64,000 bases of DNA, taken from assembly GCF_015277775.1 (NCBI RefSeq), contig NZ_CP063849.1, positions 7,517,501-7,581,500 on the forward strand. The letters are read 5' to 3'. This DNA comes from Paludibaculum fermentans (GTDB lineage: Bacteria > Acidobacteriota > Terriglobia > Bryobacterales > Bryobacteraceae). The notes under the pieces were generated by a model, which did no database searches, was not told the origin of the DNA, and was given only the letters and a program-made list of their open reading frames with translations. This document shows, in pieces, positions 32,973-41,680 of this stretch; positions within the stretch are counted from its first letter, which is position 1, and every line of letters begins with the position of its first letter. The translations under genes were made by a program, and so were the position numbers.

Positions 32973-35900
32973 ATGGACCTACGCGCGAGCGGCCTCCGGC
33001 TGGCAGCGTGCCTGGCAGCAGTCTGCCTGGCACCGCGCGTGTGTGCCCAAAAGTTTGCGTTTCAGGAGTTTGGCTACGCGGACGGACTGCTGAACCTGGC
33101 CGTTGAGCAGGTGATCCAGGACAAGGACGGCTTCCTCTGGGTGGGCACCCAGAACGGGCTGTACCGCTTCGATGGGCACAGTTTCGCCGAGTATGGCATC
33201 AAGGACGGCGTGCCGGCGACCTCGCTGCAGTCGCTGCACCAGAGTCCCGACGGAACCATCTGGCTGGGAAGCCAAGTTGGCTTGTGGGTCCAGAACGGAA
33301 ACCGGTTCGACAAAGTCGACATCGCACCGGCCAAGAAAGTCGTGGGGGCACAGGGCGTTGCCTCGGACCGCTCCGGCCGGGTGTACATTGCGACGCCGTC
33401 CGGCCTGCTCATTGCCGACCGTCAGAAAACCGGGACCTGGAAGTACCACTACGCGACTGGCGTGAAGAGCCCCGTGGCCAGTGTGATGGTCAATCGCCGG
33501 GACGAAGTCTGGTTCGGCTGCCTGACGTCCATCTGCAAACTGGACGGTGAGAATGAGATCCCGGCCGCCACCTGGAGTGAGCAGCCGAAGGATCCATGGC
33601 AGTACATGCTGGAGGATCACGACGGCAATCTCTGGATCCGGAACCGGGTGACGGTGATGGTGCGCAGGGTGGGGACTGAGGAATTTGTGCCCGTCCCGTG
33701 CGACCGGTCGCTGAGCAGTCCCTGGGTGCCGCAGTTGGCCCTCGACAACAAGGGACGCCTGCTGGTGCCCCTGAAAGAGGGTTTCGCCATTCTGGAGGGG
33801 AACCGCTGGCGCTTTGTCACGCGGGCCCAGGGGCTCGCCGCAAACGACGTTTCCATGATCTTCCGGGACAAGGACGGTGCGATGTGGATCGGCCTGCTGG
33901 GCCGCGGGCTGTTTCGCTGGATCGGCTACGGAGAGTGGGAAGGCTACACCTACACGGAAGGACTCAACGACGAACTCGTCTGGCAGATCCTGCCTGACGG
34001 GCACGGCGCCATCTGGGTAGCCACGCGGGGCGGCCTTTATCTCGGGAGGAGAAAGTCGGAGAGGTACTTCTTCGAGCCGACTCCCGCCTTGCAGGGGGAA
34101 GAGATCCAGGCGCTCGCGATGGATCGGGATGGCAGCCTGTGGGCCGGATTGCGCGGCTTCGGCGCGGTTCACTTCTTTCCGGGAACAGGGCGTGTCGACC
34201 GGTATCCCATGGCCCAACTGGGGCGGAACAGTTACATCTCGCACATCGAGATCGACAAAGAGGGGCAGATCTGGGCCTCGACGACCACCAAGTCCGGGTT
34301 GAATCTCTTCAATCCGAAGACGCGCCGCTTCGAGCCGGTGGATGTGCCGGGTTCCGAGAAATCGACAGGGCTGACCATGAAGGTCCTGGCGGATGGCGAG
34401 CTCTGGTACGGCACAACCCACGGGTTGTTCCGCCGGACGGGCGGCCGATGGATCCGGTATGGGCTACGGGAAGGCTTGAAGTATGACGGCGTCTGGTCGA
34501 TCAGCGACGGGCCGGACGATTCGGTGTGGATCGCCTATCAGACGGGCATGGGGCTGACCCGCGCCACCCGCCAGGGCGACAAGCTGCAACTTTCGCACCT
34601 GACCCCCGCGGATGGACTGCCGTCGAACCAGATTTACTTCACGCGATTCGACACCAAGGGGAACATGTGGGTGGGGTCGGATCGAGGCGTGGGCGTCTTC
34701 AACGGCAAGCAATGGTCCCAGTACCGGCGCGGCGACGGGCTGGTGTGGGACGACTGCAACTCGGATGCGTTCGCGTCCGAGCCGGATGGCACCGTCTGGA
34801 TCGGGACGAGCGCGGGGCTCTCGCGTTTCCACGAATCCGAAGTCAAAGCAAGCCCGGGACCGCCCCGGGTGGTGCTTACTTCCGTCCAACTGGGTGGACA
34901 CCCCCAGACGCCGTCCACTGCCGCGAAGGTGGATTACCGCTGGAACACGCTGACGGTCCGGTTCGCGGTTCTGTCGTTTTCGCGGCCCTCCAGCCAGCGC
35001 TTCCGCTATCGTGTCGTTGGGCTTTCGTCGGAGTGGCAGAACACGTCGCAGCGTGAGATGCAGTTTGCGGAAATGCCGCCGGGCGACTACCGCCTGGAGG
35101 TGTACGGGTTTGACGGGTACAAGGAATGGAGCCGCGAGCCGGCCGTTTTCGCGTTCACGATTATGCCCCCGTGGTGGGCCAATCGCTACCTGCAGGGGCT
35201 GGTGGTCCTGCTGCTGATTGCGGCGGGCCTGTGGCGCATCGAGCGCGCGAAGCACCAGCACCGCGAGGAGACTGAGCGGCTGGAACGCGCGGTGGACGAG
35301 CGCACGAAGCAACTGCGGCTGGAGAAGGAACGGAGTGAACGGGCCAATCGCCTGAAAGACGAATTCCTGGCCAACGTCAGCCATGAGATCAGGACGCCGA
35401 TGAACGGCATCCTCGGCATGACGGAACTGGCGCTGGGTACGCCGCTGACGACGGAACAGAAGGATTATCTGGAGACCGTCAAGATCTCGGCCGACAGCCT
35501 GCTGGCCCTGCTAAACGACATTCTGGACCTCTCCAAGATCGAAGCGGGCTTCATGGAAATTGGCCACGAGGAGTTCCCGTTGCGCGATACCGTGCAGCAG
35601 GCGGTCCGCACGCTGGCCGGCCGGGCCGCGGCGAAGCGGCTGGAACTCACCTGCTCTTTCGACAAGAAACTGCCCAACCGGATGATCGGCGACAGTTCCC
35701 GGCTCAGGCAAGTGCTTCTGAACCTGCTCGGAAATGCCCTGAAGTTCACTGAGAAGGGATCCGTGTCGTTGAGTGTGGCCCTGGACCGCACCGTCGATAA
35801 CGATGCGGAGATTCGTTTCGAGGTGAAGGATACCGGTATCGGCATTCCGTTGGATCAGCAAAAACTCATCTTCGAAGCCTTCCGGCAGGCGGACGGTTCA

Positions 35901-36488
35901 GTCACACGCCGCTACGGCGGCACGGGGCTTGGCCTGGCGATCTCGGCCAAGATTGTCGACGGGATGGGGGGCCGGTTGGAGGTGGAGAGCGAGCCGGGCA
36001 AAGGCAGCCTCTTCCGCTTCTGGGTGAAGATGCAACTGGTTGCCCCGCTGGAGAATGCTCCGGATCCCGAACCGGAGCCTGTGCCGGAGCCACCGGCCCC
36101 AGCCCGGCTGCGCGTGCTGGTGGCCGAGGACAATCCGGTGAACCGCAAACTGGTGGAACGCCTGATGAGCAAGCGAGGCCACGACGTGGTGGCGGTTTCC
36201 GACGGCAAGCAGGCCGTCGACCGGATCTCAGTGCAACACTTCGATGTGGTTCTCATGGACGTGCAGATGCCAGGCATGGACGGGTTGGAGGCGACACGGC
36301 AGATCCGGAGCCTGGAAGTGGCCCTCGGCCGGCACGTGCCCATTCTGGCGCTGACGGCCAACGCCATGAAGGGCGATGAAGGCTCGTGCCTGGAAGCCGG
36401 CATGGATGGGTTCCTCACCAAGCCTTACGAGGCCGAAAAGCTGTTCGGCGTGATCGACGAAATGACTCGCCGCAACCCGATTCCATGA
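32973..36488 (+). CDS. Hybrid two-component sensor with periplasmic beta-propeller (reg_prop, Y_Y_Y, HisKA, HATPase, receiver)
   Basis: 1171 residues. The signal peptide MDLRASGLRLAACLAAVCLA ends near AQ26. Two-component propeller repeats follow (about 45-600; QDKDGFLWVGTQNGLYRFDG and similar), then a Y_Y_Y domain (about 640-715), one membrane span (about 740-760), a coiled coil, HisKA with His804 (NVSHEIRTPMNGILG), HATPase (LLGNALKFT, DTGIGIP, GTGLGLAIS) and a receiver with Asp1096 (VVLMDVQMPGMDG). This layout is used to sense polysaccharide fragments in Bacteroidetes and Acidobacteria. No DNA-binding domain, so a partner regulator is needed. ATG 32973 is chosen for the leader peptide. Confidence 0.88.
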   Translation: MDLRASGLRLAACLAAVCLAPRVCAQKFAFQEFGYADGLLNLAVEQVIQDKDGFLWVGTQNGLYRFDGHSFAEYGIKDGVPATSLQSLHQSPDGTIWLGSQVGLWVQNGNRFDKVDIAPAKKVVGAQGVASDRSGRVYIATPSGLLIADRQKTGTWKYHYATGVKSPVASVMVNRRDEVWFGCLTSICKLDGENEIPAATWSEQPKDPWQYMLEDHDGNLWIRNRVTVMVRRVGTEEFVPVPCDRSLSSPWVPQLALDNKGRLLVPLKEGFAILEGNRWRFVTRAQGLAANDVSMIFRDKDGAMWIGLLGRGLFRWIGYGEWEGYTYTEGLNDELVWQILPDGHGAIWVATRGGLYLGRRKSERYFFEPTPALQGEEIQALAMDRDGSLWAGLRGFGAVHFFPGTGRVDRYPMAQLGRNSYISHIEIDKEGQIWASTTTKSGLNLFNPKTRRFEPVDVPGSEKSTGLTMKVLADGELWYGTTHGLFRRTGGRWIRYGLREGLKYDGVWSISDGPDDSVWIAYQTGMGLTRATRQGDKLQLSHLTPADGLPSNQIYFTRFDTKGNMWVGSDRGVGVFNGKQWSQYRRGDGLVWDDCNSDAFASEPDGTVWIGTSAGLSRFHESEVKASPGPPRVVLTSVQLGGHPQTPSTAAKVDYRWNTLTVRFAVLSFSRPSSQRFRYRVVGLSSEWQNTSQREMQFAEMPPGDYRLEVYGFDGYKEWSREPAVFAFTIMPPWWANRYLQGLVVLLLIAAGLWRIERAKHQHREETERLERAVDERTKQLRLEKERSERANRLKDEFLANVSHEIRTPMNGILGMTELALGTPLTTEQKDYLETVKISADSLLALLNDILDLSKIEAGFMEIGHEEFPLRDTVQQAVRTLAGRAAAKRLELTCSFDKKLPNRMIGDSSRLRQVLLNLLGNALKFTEKGSVSLSVALDRTVDNDAEIRFEVKDTGIGIPLDQQKLIFEAFRQADGSVTRRYGGTGLGLAISAKIVDGMGGRLEVESEPGKGSLFRFWVKMQLVAPLENAPDPEPEPVPEPPAPARLRVLVAEDNPVNRKLVERLMSKRGHDVVAVSDGKQAVDRISVQHFDVVLMDVQMPGMDGLEATRQIRSLEVALGRHVPILALTANAMKGDEGSCLEAGMDGFLTKPYEAEKLFGVIDEMTRRNPIP

Positions 36489-36523
36489 AGCTCCCCGCCT
36501 GTGCGTGGTAGTGTTCGATAGAT

Positions 36524-37798
36524 ATGGCTTCTGCATCGAACCGCTGGTGGATTCATGAGGACTGGCTGGCCGTTTGGCTGGGGTTGGCGACACTGATTGT
36601 TGTTCCGTTGGGCCTCAGGCCGGCCCTGCCCGCCTTCAAATGGGCTTCCACCACCGCGCTGGGCGGGTTATTCAACGCCGCCAACCTACAGACATCGCTG
36701 ATTCTCTGCGCAATTTTGTTCGTGATGGCGCTGCCTGGCGCCCTGGCGCTGGGTGCGAAAGCCGGAAAGTTCGCCCTAGGCTTCCTCGTCGTCTTCGCCC
36801 TGTCCTGGCTGGCTCAACTCATTGCGGGCAACAGTACGATGGCCTACTGGGGCATCGAGTACGTCATCTTCGCGCTGGTGCTGGGCCTGCTGTTCAGCAA
36901 CGTGATCGGCTGCCCGGCCTGGTTGATGGAAGCGGTGCGTACGGAGTATTTCATCAAGAGCGGCCTGGTCATCATGGGCGCCACGATCCTTTTCCAGGAC
37001 ATCATGGAAGCCGGCGTCCTGGGCATGCTCCAGGCGGTGTTGGTGGTCGTGGTGGTTTGGTATTTCAGTTTCTGGCTGTGCCGCCGCCTGAAGCTGGACG
37101 ATGAGTTCTCGGCGATGCTCTCCACCGCGGTGTCCATCTGTGGAGTGAGCGCCGCCATCGCGGCCTGCGGAGCCATCCACGGCGACCGCCGCCGGCTCAG
37201 CTACGTGGCCAGCGTCGTGCTGATTGTGGCCGTCCCCATGATCGTGATCCAACCCTGGCTGATCAAGACAATGGGACTCTCCGATGTCGTTGGAGGCGCA
37301 TGGCTGGGCGGGACGCTCGACACGACGGGCAGCGTGGTTGCGGCCGGGTCGTTGATCAGTGAGACGGCCATGAAGATGGGCACCATCGTGAAGTTCTCGC
37401 AAAACGTGCTTATCGGCGTGGCGGCGTTCCTGCTATCCGTCTGGTGGTCGATGAAGTCCGGCAATGGCAATCAGCCCAAGGCCAGTGCGCGGGTGATCTG
37501 GGAGCGGTTCCCCAAGTTCGTGATCGGATTCGTCGCCGCGTCCCTGGTGTTCAGCTTCCTGGTGGATCCGGCTGTCGTGAAGGCGACCAAGGGGACTCTG
37601 ACTGGACTGCGTACGGCCTGGTTTGCGCTCGCCTTTGCCTGCATCGGCCTGGAAACGAAGTTCACCGATCTGCTGACCATGGAGAACGGCCGGCCGTTCT
37701 TCGCCTTCCTGGGTGCGCAGACGGCCAACGTGATCTGGACGTTGATTCTGGCCTGGCTCATCTTCGGCGGCATGTTCTTCGCCGTGCCGAAGATCTGA
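36524..37798 (+). CDS. YeiH family putative sulfate exporter
   Basis: 424 residues with about 11 membrane helices. Family marks include GNSTMAYWGIEYVIFALVLGLLFSN, VGGAWLGGTLDTTGSVVAAG and FACIGLETKF. UPF0324/YeiH proteins are annotated as sulfate or thiosulfate exporters; the substrate is not firmly known. It starts 35 bp after the hybrid kinase without a clear ribosome site, and converges on the LytR-type gene with a 4-bp gap. Confidence 0.82.
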   Translation: MASASNRWWIHEDWLAVWLGLATLIVVPLGLRPALPAFKWASTTALGGLFNAANLQTSLILCAILFVMALPGALALGAKAGKFALGFLVVFALSWLAQLIAGNSTMAYWGIEYVIFALVLGLLFSNVIGCPAWLMEAVRTEYFIKSGLVIMGATILFQDIMEAGVLGMLQAVLVVVVVWYFSFWLCRRLKLDDEFSAMLSTAVSICGVSAAIAACGAIHGDRRRLSYVASVVLIVAVPMIVIQPWLIKTMGLSDVVGGAWLGGTLDTTGSVVAAGSLISETAMKMGTIVKFSQNVLIGVAAFLLSVWWSMKSGNGNQPKASARVIWERFPKFVIGFVAASLVFSFLVDPAVVKATKGTLTGLRTAWFALAFACIGLETKFTDLLTMENGRPFFAFLGAQTANVIWTLILAWLIFGGMFFAVPKI

Positions 37799-37802
37799 TC
37801 CT

Positions 37803-38582
37803 CTAGAGGAATCCCAGCCTGCGGCGGTATCCGCGGCTGATCTTGAGCTCCGTGCCATCCGAGAGGACGGCGCGGTGCTCACCATCGACGCCGAGTTGGA
37901 CCTCGCGGATGCGGTCAATGTTCACGATGGTCGAGCGGTGCACGCGCACGAACTTCTCGGGATCCATGCAGCGTTCCATCTCGGCCATGGATTGCCGCAC
38001 CAGGTGGGCGCGTCCGGCTACGTGCAGGCGGACGTAGTAGTCCGCGGCCTCGATCCAATCGATCTCGGGGGCCCGCACGAGCACGAGGCGGTTGCCGGTC
38101 CGCACGATAAAGCGGTCGGTAAACGCGGCTTCTCCCTCTTTCACCTGGCCCGGCCGCGCGGCCGCCAGCGCCAGCAAACGCTCGCCCAGTTGTTCCATCT
38201 CGCGGCACCTCACTTGTCTTTTGGCGTTCTCCAACGCCTTCGCGAATCGCTCGTCGTCGAAGGGCTTCAACACATAGTCCACGGCCTGTACTTCGAAGGC
38301 ACGAATGGCGTGCTGGTCGTAGGCCGTCACAAACACAATCACCGGCATGTTCTCCGGATCCAGCGTCGCGATGACGTCGAAGCCGTCGGCCTCGGGCATC
38401 TGCACATCCAGGAACACGAGATCGGGCTCGAGTTTCGGAATATCCTCCATGGCTTCCAGTCCGCTGGCGCTCTCGCCGGCGACCTCGATCTCCTGGTCGC
38501 ACTCCAGCAGCAGGCGCAGGTTCTTCCTGGCCAGCGGCTCGTCGTCCACCAGCAGGGCGCGGATGCGGGGTGCGGCCGTCAC
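37803..38582 (-). CDS. LytTR-family response regulator
   Basis: 259 residues: a receiver domain (1-120; acidic pair Asp13/Asp14, phospho-acceptor Asp59 in LVFLDVQMPEADG, YVLKPF) and a C-terminal LytTR DNA-binding domain (about 150-255; RFIVRTGNRLVLV, FVRVHRSTIVNIDRI). GTG 38582 overlaps the kinase stop by 4 bp, so the pair is translationally coupled. Typical targets are nearby transport or exopolysaccharide genes; none is obvious here. Confidence 0.9.
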   Translation of the reverse strand: MTAAPRIRALLVDDEPLARKNLRLLLECDQEIEVAGESASGLEAMEDIPKLEPDLVFLDVQMPEADGFDVIATLDPENMPVIVFVTAYDQHAIRAFEVQAVDYVLKPFDDERFAKALENAKRQVRCREMEQLGERLLALAAARPGQVKEGEAAFTDRFIVRTGNRLVLVRAPEIDWIEAADYYVRLHVAGRAHLVRQSMAEMERCMDPEKFVRVHRSTIVNIDRIREVQLGVDGEHRAVLSDGTELKISRGYRRRLGFL

Positions 38583-39715
38583 GCCGGCTCCTCCCGCAAC
38601 GGCAGGTGAATCACCGCCTCCACGCCGGACGGCGTTGCATCGTGCACGTCCAGGCCGGCCCGCTCGCCGTAGAGGGTCGCCAGCCGCTGGCGCGTGTTCG
38701 CGATGCCGACTCCGGCACGCCGAGGGTTCTCCTGCAGCGACGGACCATCGTTATTCACCGTCAGCCGCAGCACGCCCGAGGACTCGGCCGCGCTGACCCG
38801 GATGTTCACCGCCGCATTGCGGGCCGCGACGCCGTATTGAATCGCGTTCTCGAGCAGCGGCTGCAGGATGAGGCTCGGCACCCGGGCGCCGCCCAACTCT
38901 CCCGGCACCGACCAGTTCACGCCCAGCCGCTCGCCATAGCGCATCTGCTGGATGTCGAGATACTGTTTGGCGAAGCGGATCTCCTCATCCAGTTCCACTT
39001 CCAGGTCCGGCGGGCTATCGATGACATAGCGCAGCAGGTCGCTCAAGCCCACCAGCATGCGGATCGCACAGGTCTGGTTGCCGTCGCGCACCAGGGCCGA
39101 GATCCCGTTCAGCGTGTTGAACAGGAAGTGCGGGTTCAACTGGGCCCGCAACGCCCGCAGTTGGGCCTGCGAGAGCTGCGTTTCGAGCTGCGCCTCGCGC
39201 ACATCCCGTTCCTGGAGTCTCTGCTGCGACTCGCGCCACGCGCAGAAGATCATCACGCCCACATAGGCCAGCAGATCCATGTGCAGTTGGGCCAGGAATT
39301 GCCCGCCCAGACGCTCCAGAAACGTGCTTTTGCCTTCATTCGGCCAGTATTTGAGCAACTCGGTCGCCAACACCACCAGCAGCACCGCCCGGGTGGCGGC
39401 AATGCAGATCCAGGTGGCCAGATGCAGCGGCAAAGCCACGGCCAGGCCCGGCCTGCGCAGCGGATAGCGCCTGCCCAACTCAACGACCAGCGGCGTCGCC
39501 ATGGCCCAGATCATCCAGCCCAGGAAGGCCCGGATGAAGAGGGGAGTGCCCGGCACCTCCGGCATTTCCGCCTTGACGCTGAGCACCACCTGGGTCGCGT
39601 TGAACAGGGCAAACGCTACCCAGACAGCGGACAACTTCCACCACGTCACGCGGATGCGCGACGGATCACGCGGTACAGCCGGATTCATGCCTTGCATTCC
39701 ATCAGATTGACGCAC
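38579..39715 (-). CDS. LytS-like (His_kinase) sensor histidine kinase
   Basis: Up to 378 residues. Four membrane helices (about 25-160) lead into a coiled coil with the His_kinase box ALRAQLNPHFLFNTLNGISAL (the His follows NP) and a short HATPase domain (LILQPLLENAIQYG, GVGIANTRQRLATLYG). It phosphorylates the LytTR regulator encoded next. The start is uncertain: GTG 39715 overlaps the upstream gene by 14 bp, while ATG 39697 and ATG 39688 avoid the overlap. None has a clean ribosome site. Confidence 0.85.
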   Translation of the reverse strand: MRQSDGMQGMNPAVPRDPSRIRVTWWKLSAVWVAFALFNATQVVLSVKAEMPEVPGTPLFIRAFLGWMIWAMATPLVVELGRRYPLRRPGLAVALPLHLATWICIAATRAVLLVVLATELLKYWPNEGKSTFLERLGGQFLAQLHMDLLAYVGVMIFCAWRESQQRLQERDVREAQLETQLSQAQLRALRAQLNPHFLFNTLNGISALVRDGNQTCAIRMLVGLSDLLRYVIDSPPDLEVELDEEIRFAKQYLDIQQMRYGERLGVNWSVPGELGGARVPSLILQPLLENAIQYGVAARNAAVNIRVSAAESSGVLRLTVNNDGPSLQENPRRAGVGIANTRQRLATLYGERAGLDVHDATPSGVEAVIHLPLREEPA

Positions 39716-40715
39716 GCCGGGGATCCAGGTGCAAGGAGAGGCGCACGGCCACCCCCTGCCCGCTCACCGTATTCGGCGTTACTTCCAGAACTCCGCGCCA
39801 GCTGCGGTCCCGCTCATCCCGAAAGCGCCACTGGCTGCGCAACGGGGCGTCCTCGCCGTCGATCTTCGTCCACTGCGGCGTCGACTCCATCCAGGTCACA
39901 TGCTGCCGGATGGCTGTCTGGAACGCTTCGAAGACCACCTCGGGTGACGACGGGTCTGTGACAGCCCACTCATTCACCCATTGCTCTTCGTCGCCTTCCC
40001 GCCGGATCGACTGCGCGCTGGTCACCGCATAGCGAAAGGCGCACAGCCTGTCGGCCAGTTGCGACCTGACAAAGGATCCCTCGGGATCCCAGTTATATTC
40101 CACGGCGAGTGCCGCCATCTGGGCCGCGCCGCGCCCGTCCAGCTTCTCAAGCACGTGCAGCGCCGCGTCGATGCCCGCGGACAGGCCGGCGGAGGTCACA
40201 TATTTACCGCTATCCGTATAGCGGACATCGTCCACGACTCGGGCCAGGGGCGCGATGCGGCGCAGCCCGTCCGTCAGTCCGAAGGTGGCCGTAGCCGTGT
40301 GATCGTCCAGCAGGCCGGCCTTGCCCAACAGGAAAGAGCCGTTGCTCACGGAGAGTACGACCTGGGCTTTGCCTGCTTTGTCGCGGAGGAAGCTCAGCAG
40401 CCGCGGATTCTCGAGTTCCGCCTTCATGTTGCTGCTGCCCGGCACCAGCAGGATGTCCGGATCGGGCGCGTTCTCGAAGGTATACTGCGCGTTCACGCTC
40501 AGGTCGCCGTTGGTGACGACGGTGGGCTGCTCCGCCACCGTGAAGACGCTGGTTCCGCCGTAGCGCAGAATGTCGATCGGCGCGGCGTAACCCATCACCT
40601 GCGCTCCGGGAAACAGGACTACGGCGGCCGTCCTTTGCGGCACGGTGCCGTCTCCGCGGACGGCCGTCAGCGGCAGTAAAACGGCGAAGAGAAGTCGACT
40701 GCATGTTTGGCTCAT
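39702..40715 (-). CDS. Exported DJ-1/PfpI-superfamily protein with Ser in place of the catalytic Cys
   Basis: 337 residues. A leader (MSQTCSRLLFAVLLPLTAVR) precedes a DJ-1/PfpI domain (about 28-215: AAVVLFPGAQVMGYAAPIDIL, ILLVPGSS). Members normally have SVCTGA at the nucleophile elbow; here it is LSVSNGSFLL, so Ser124 stands where Cys is expected. The C-terminal ~120 residues form an extra domain I do not recognise. It precedes the LytS-like kinase closely and may be co-transcribed. It could be a ligand-binding rather than enzymatic protein. Confidence 0.75.
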   Translation of the reverse strand: MSQTCSRLLFAVLLPLTAVRGDGTVPQRTAAVVLFPGAQVMGYAAPIDILRYGGTSVFTVAEQPTVVTNGDLSVNAQYTFENAPDPDILLVPGSSNMKAELENPRLLSFLRDKAGKAQVVLSVSNGSFLLGKAGLLDDHTATATFGLTDGLRRIAPLARVVDDVRYTDSGKYVTSAGLSAGIDAALHVLEKLDGRGAAQMAALAVEYNWDPEGSFVRSQLADRLCAFRYAVTSAQSIRREGDEEQWVNEWAVTDPSSPEVVFEAFQTAIRQHVTWMESTPQWTKIDGEDAPLRSQWRFRDERDRSWRGVLEVTPNTVSGQGVAVRLSLHLDPRRASI

Positions 40716-40822
40716 TACGGGGCCTCCCAGTCTCGGCTGGATACAGCATGCGGCCAGAGGCTCCGGTCAGGTTACGGAATGCAGGGAGAGGCGGCGGATT
40801 TGCAGCGAATGGCGGAATCCGG

Positions 40823-41680
40823 TCAGGCGAGGGGATCCCAACCGCGGGGTTGTAAACTTTCGCCGGCCAGGGTCACGCGGCCCGGCTTGCCCTCCACGAT
40901 GAGCCCCACGCGGGTCAGTTCCCGTGGTGCGCGGCGGCCTGGCGGCAGCGTGCAGAGCAGTTCGTAGTCTTCGCCCCCGAAGAGGGCGTGCTCGAGCGTA
41001 GCCTTCGGCGCCGAGGGCAGTGGACCGTCCAGTTCAGCGGCCACGCCGGACTCCACCGCCAGGCGGTGCAGATCCATCGCCAAGCCATCGCTCAAGTCCA
41101 TGCAGGACGTGGCTTTGCCGCGCAGCTTGCGGCCCAGTTCCAGGCGGGGGATGGGGCGGTCTTTGTATCCCTTCGCGGCGGCACGGCCCAGGGCTCCGCT
41201 GACGTAGATCACGTCGCCGGGTTTTGCTCCGTCCCTCCGCAGCGCCTTGCCGCGCGGCGTGGAGCCGATCACGATGACGTCGATGCTGAGCTTCTCTGTC
41301 TTCGAGACGTCTCCGCCGATGATCTGTACGCAATGGAGGCCGGCCAGCTTGTTGAAACCCTGATACAAATCCCGGACGTAGTTGTGACAGCACCAGGGCG
41401 CCAGGGCCAGGGAGACGAGAGCGTAACGGGCGTCGCCGCCCATCGCCGCGATGTCGCTGAGGCCTCGGGCCAGGGCCTTCCAGCCTGTGTCGATGCCCGT
41501 CTGGGTGGCGCGCGTGAAGTGGACGTCTTCGATCACGAAGTCCGTCGTGAACAGCAGATCCTCATTCGCGCGCGGCCGGATGATCGCGCAGTCGTCGCCG
41601 ATGCCCTTCACCACGCCGGGCGCCGCTGTCTTGGGCGTCGACCACTTCCGGATTGCGGCGATGAGGCTGAGTTCGTTCAT
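40823..41680 (-). CDS. thiL: ThiL, thiamine-monophosphate kinase
   Basis: 285 residues: GIGDDCAII, the Asp-rich TTDFVIEDVHF, GLSDIAAMGG, IGGDVSK and GKATSCMDLSDGLAMDL, all typical of ThiL of the PurM-like fold. It phosphorylates thiamine monophosphate to the active diphosphate. About 40 residues shorter than the E. coli enzyme. ATG 41680 overlaps the Hsp70 stop by 4 bp; no other thiamine gene is in view. Confidence 0.9.
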   Translation of the reverse strand: MNELSLIAAIRKWSTPKTAAPGVVKGIGDDCAIIRPRANEDLLFTTDFVIEDVHFTRATQTGIDTGWKALARGLSDIAAMGGDARYALVSLALAPWCCHNYVRDLYQGFNKLAGLHCVQIIGGDVSKTEKLSIDVIVIGSTPRGKALRRDGAKPGDVIYVSGALGRAAAKGYKDRPIPRLELGRKLRGKATSCMDLSDGLAMDLHRLAVESGVAAELDGPLPSAPKATLEHALFGGEDYELLCTLPPGRRAPRELTRVGLIVEGKPGRVTLAGESLQPRGWDPLA

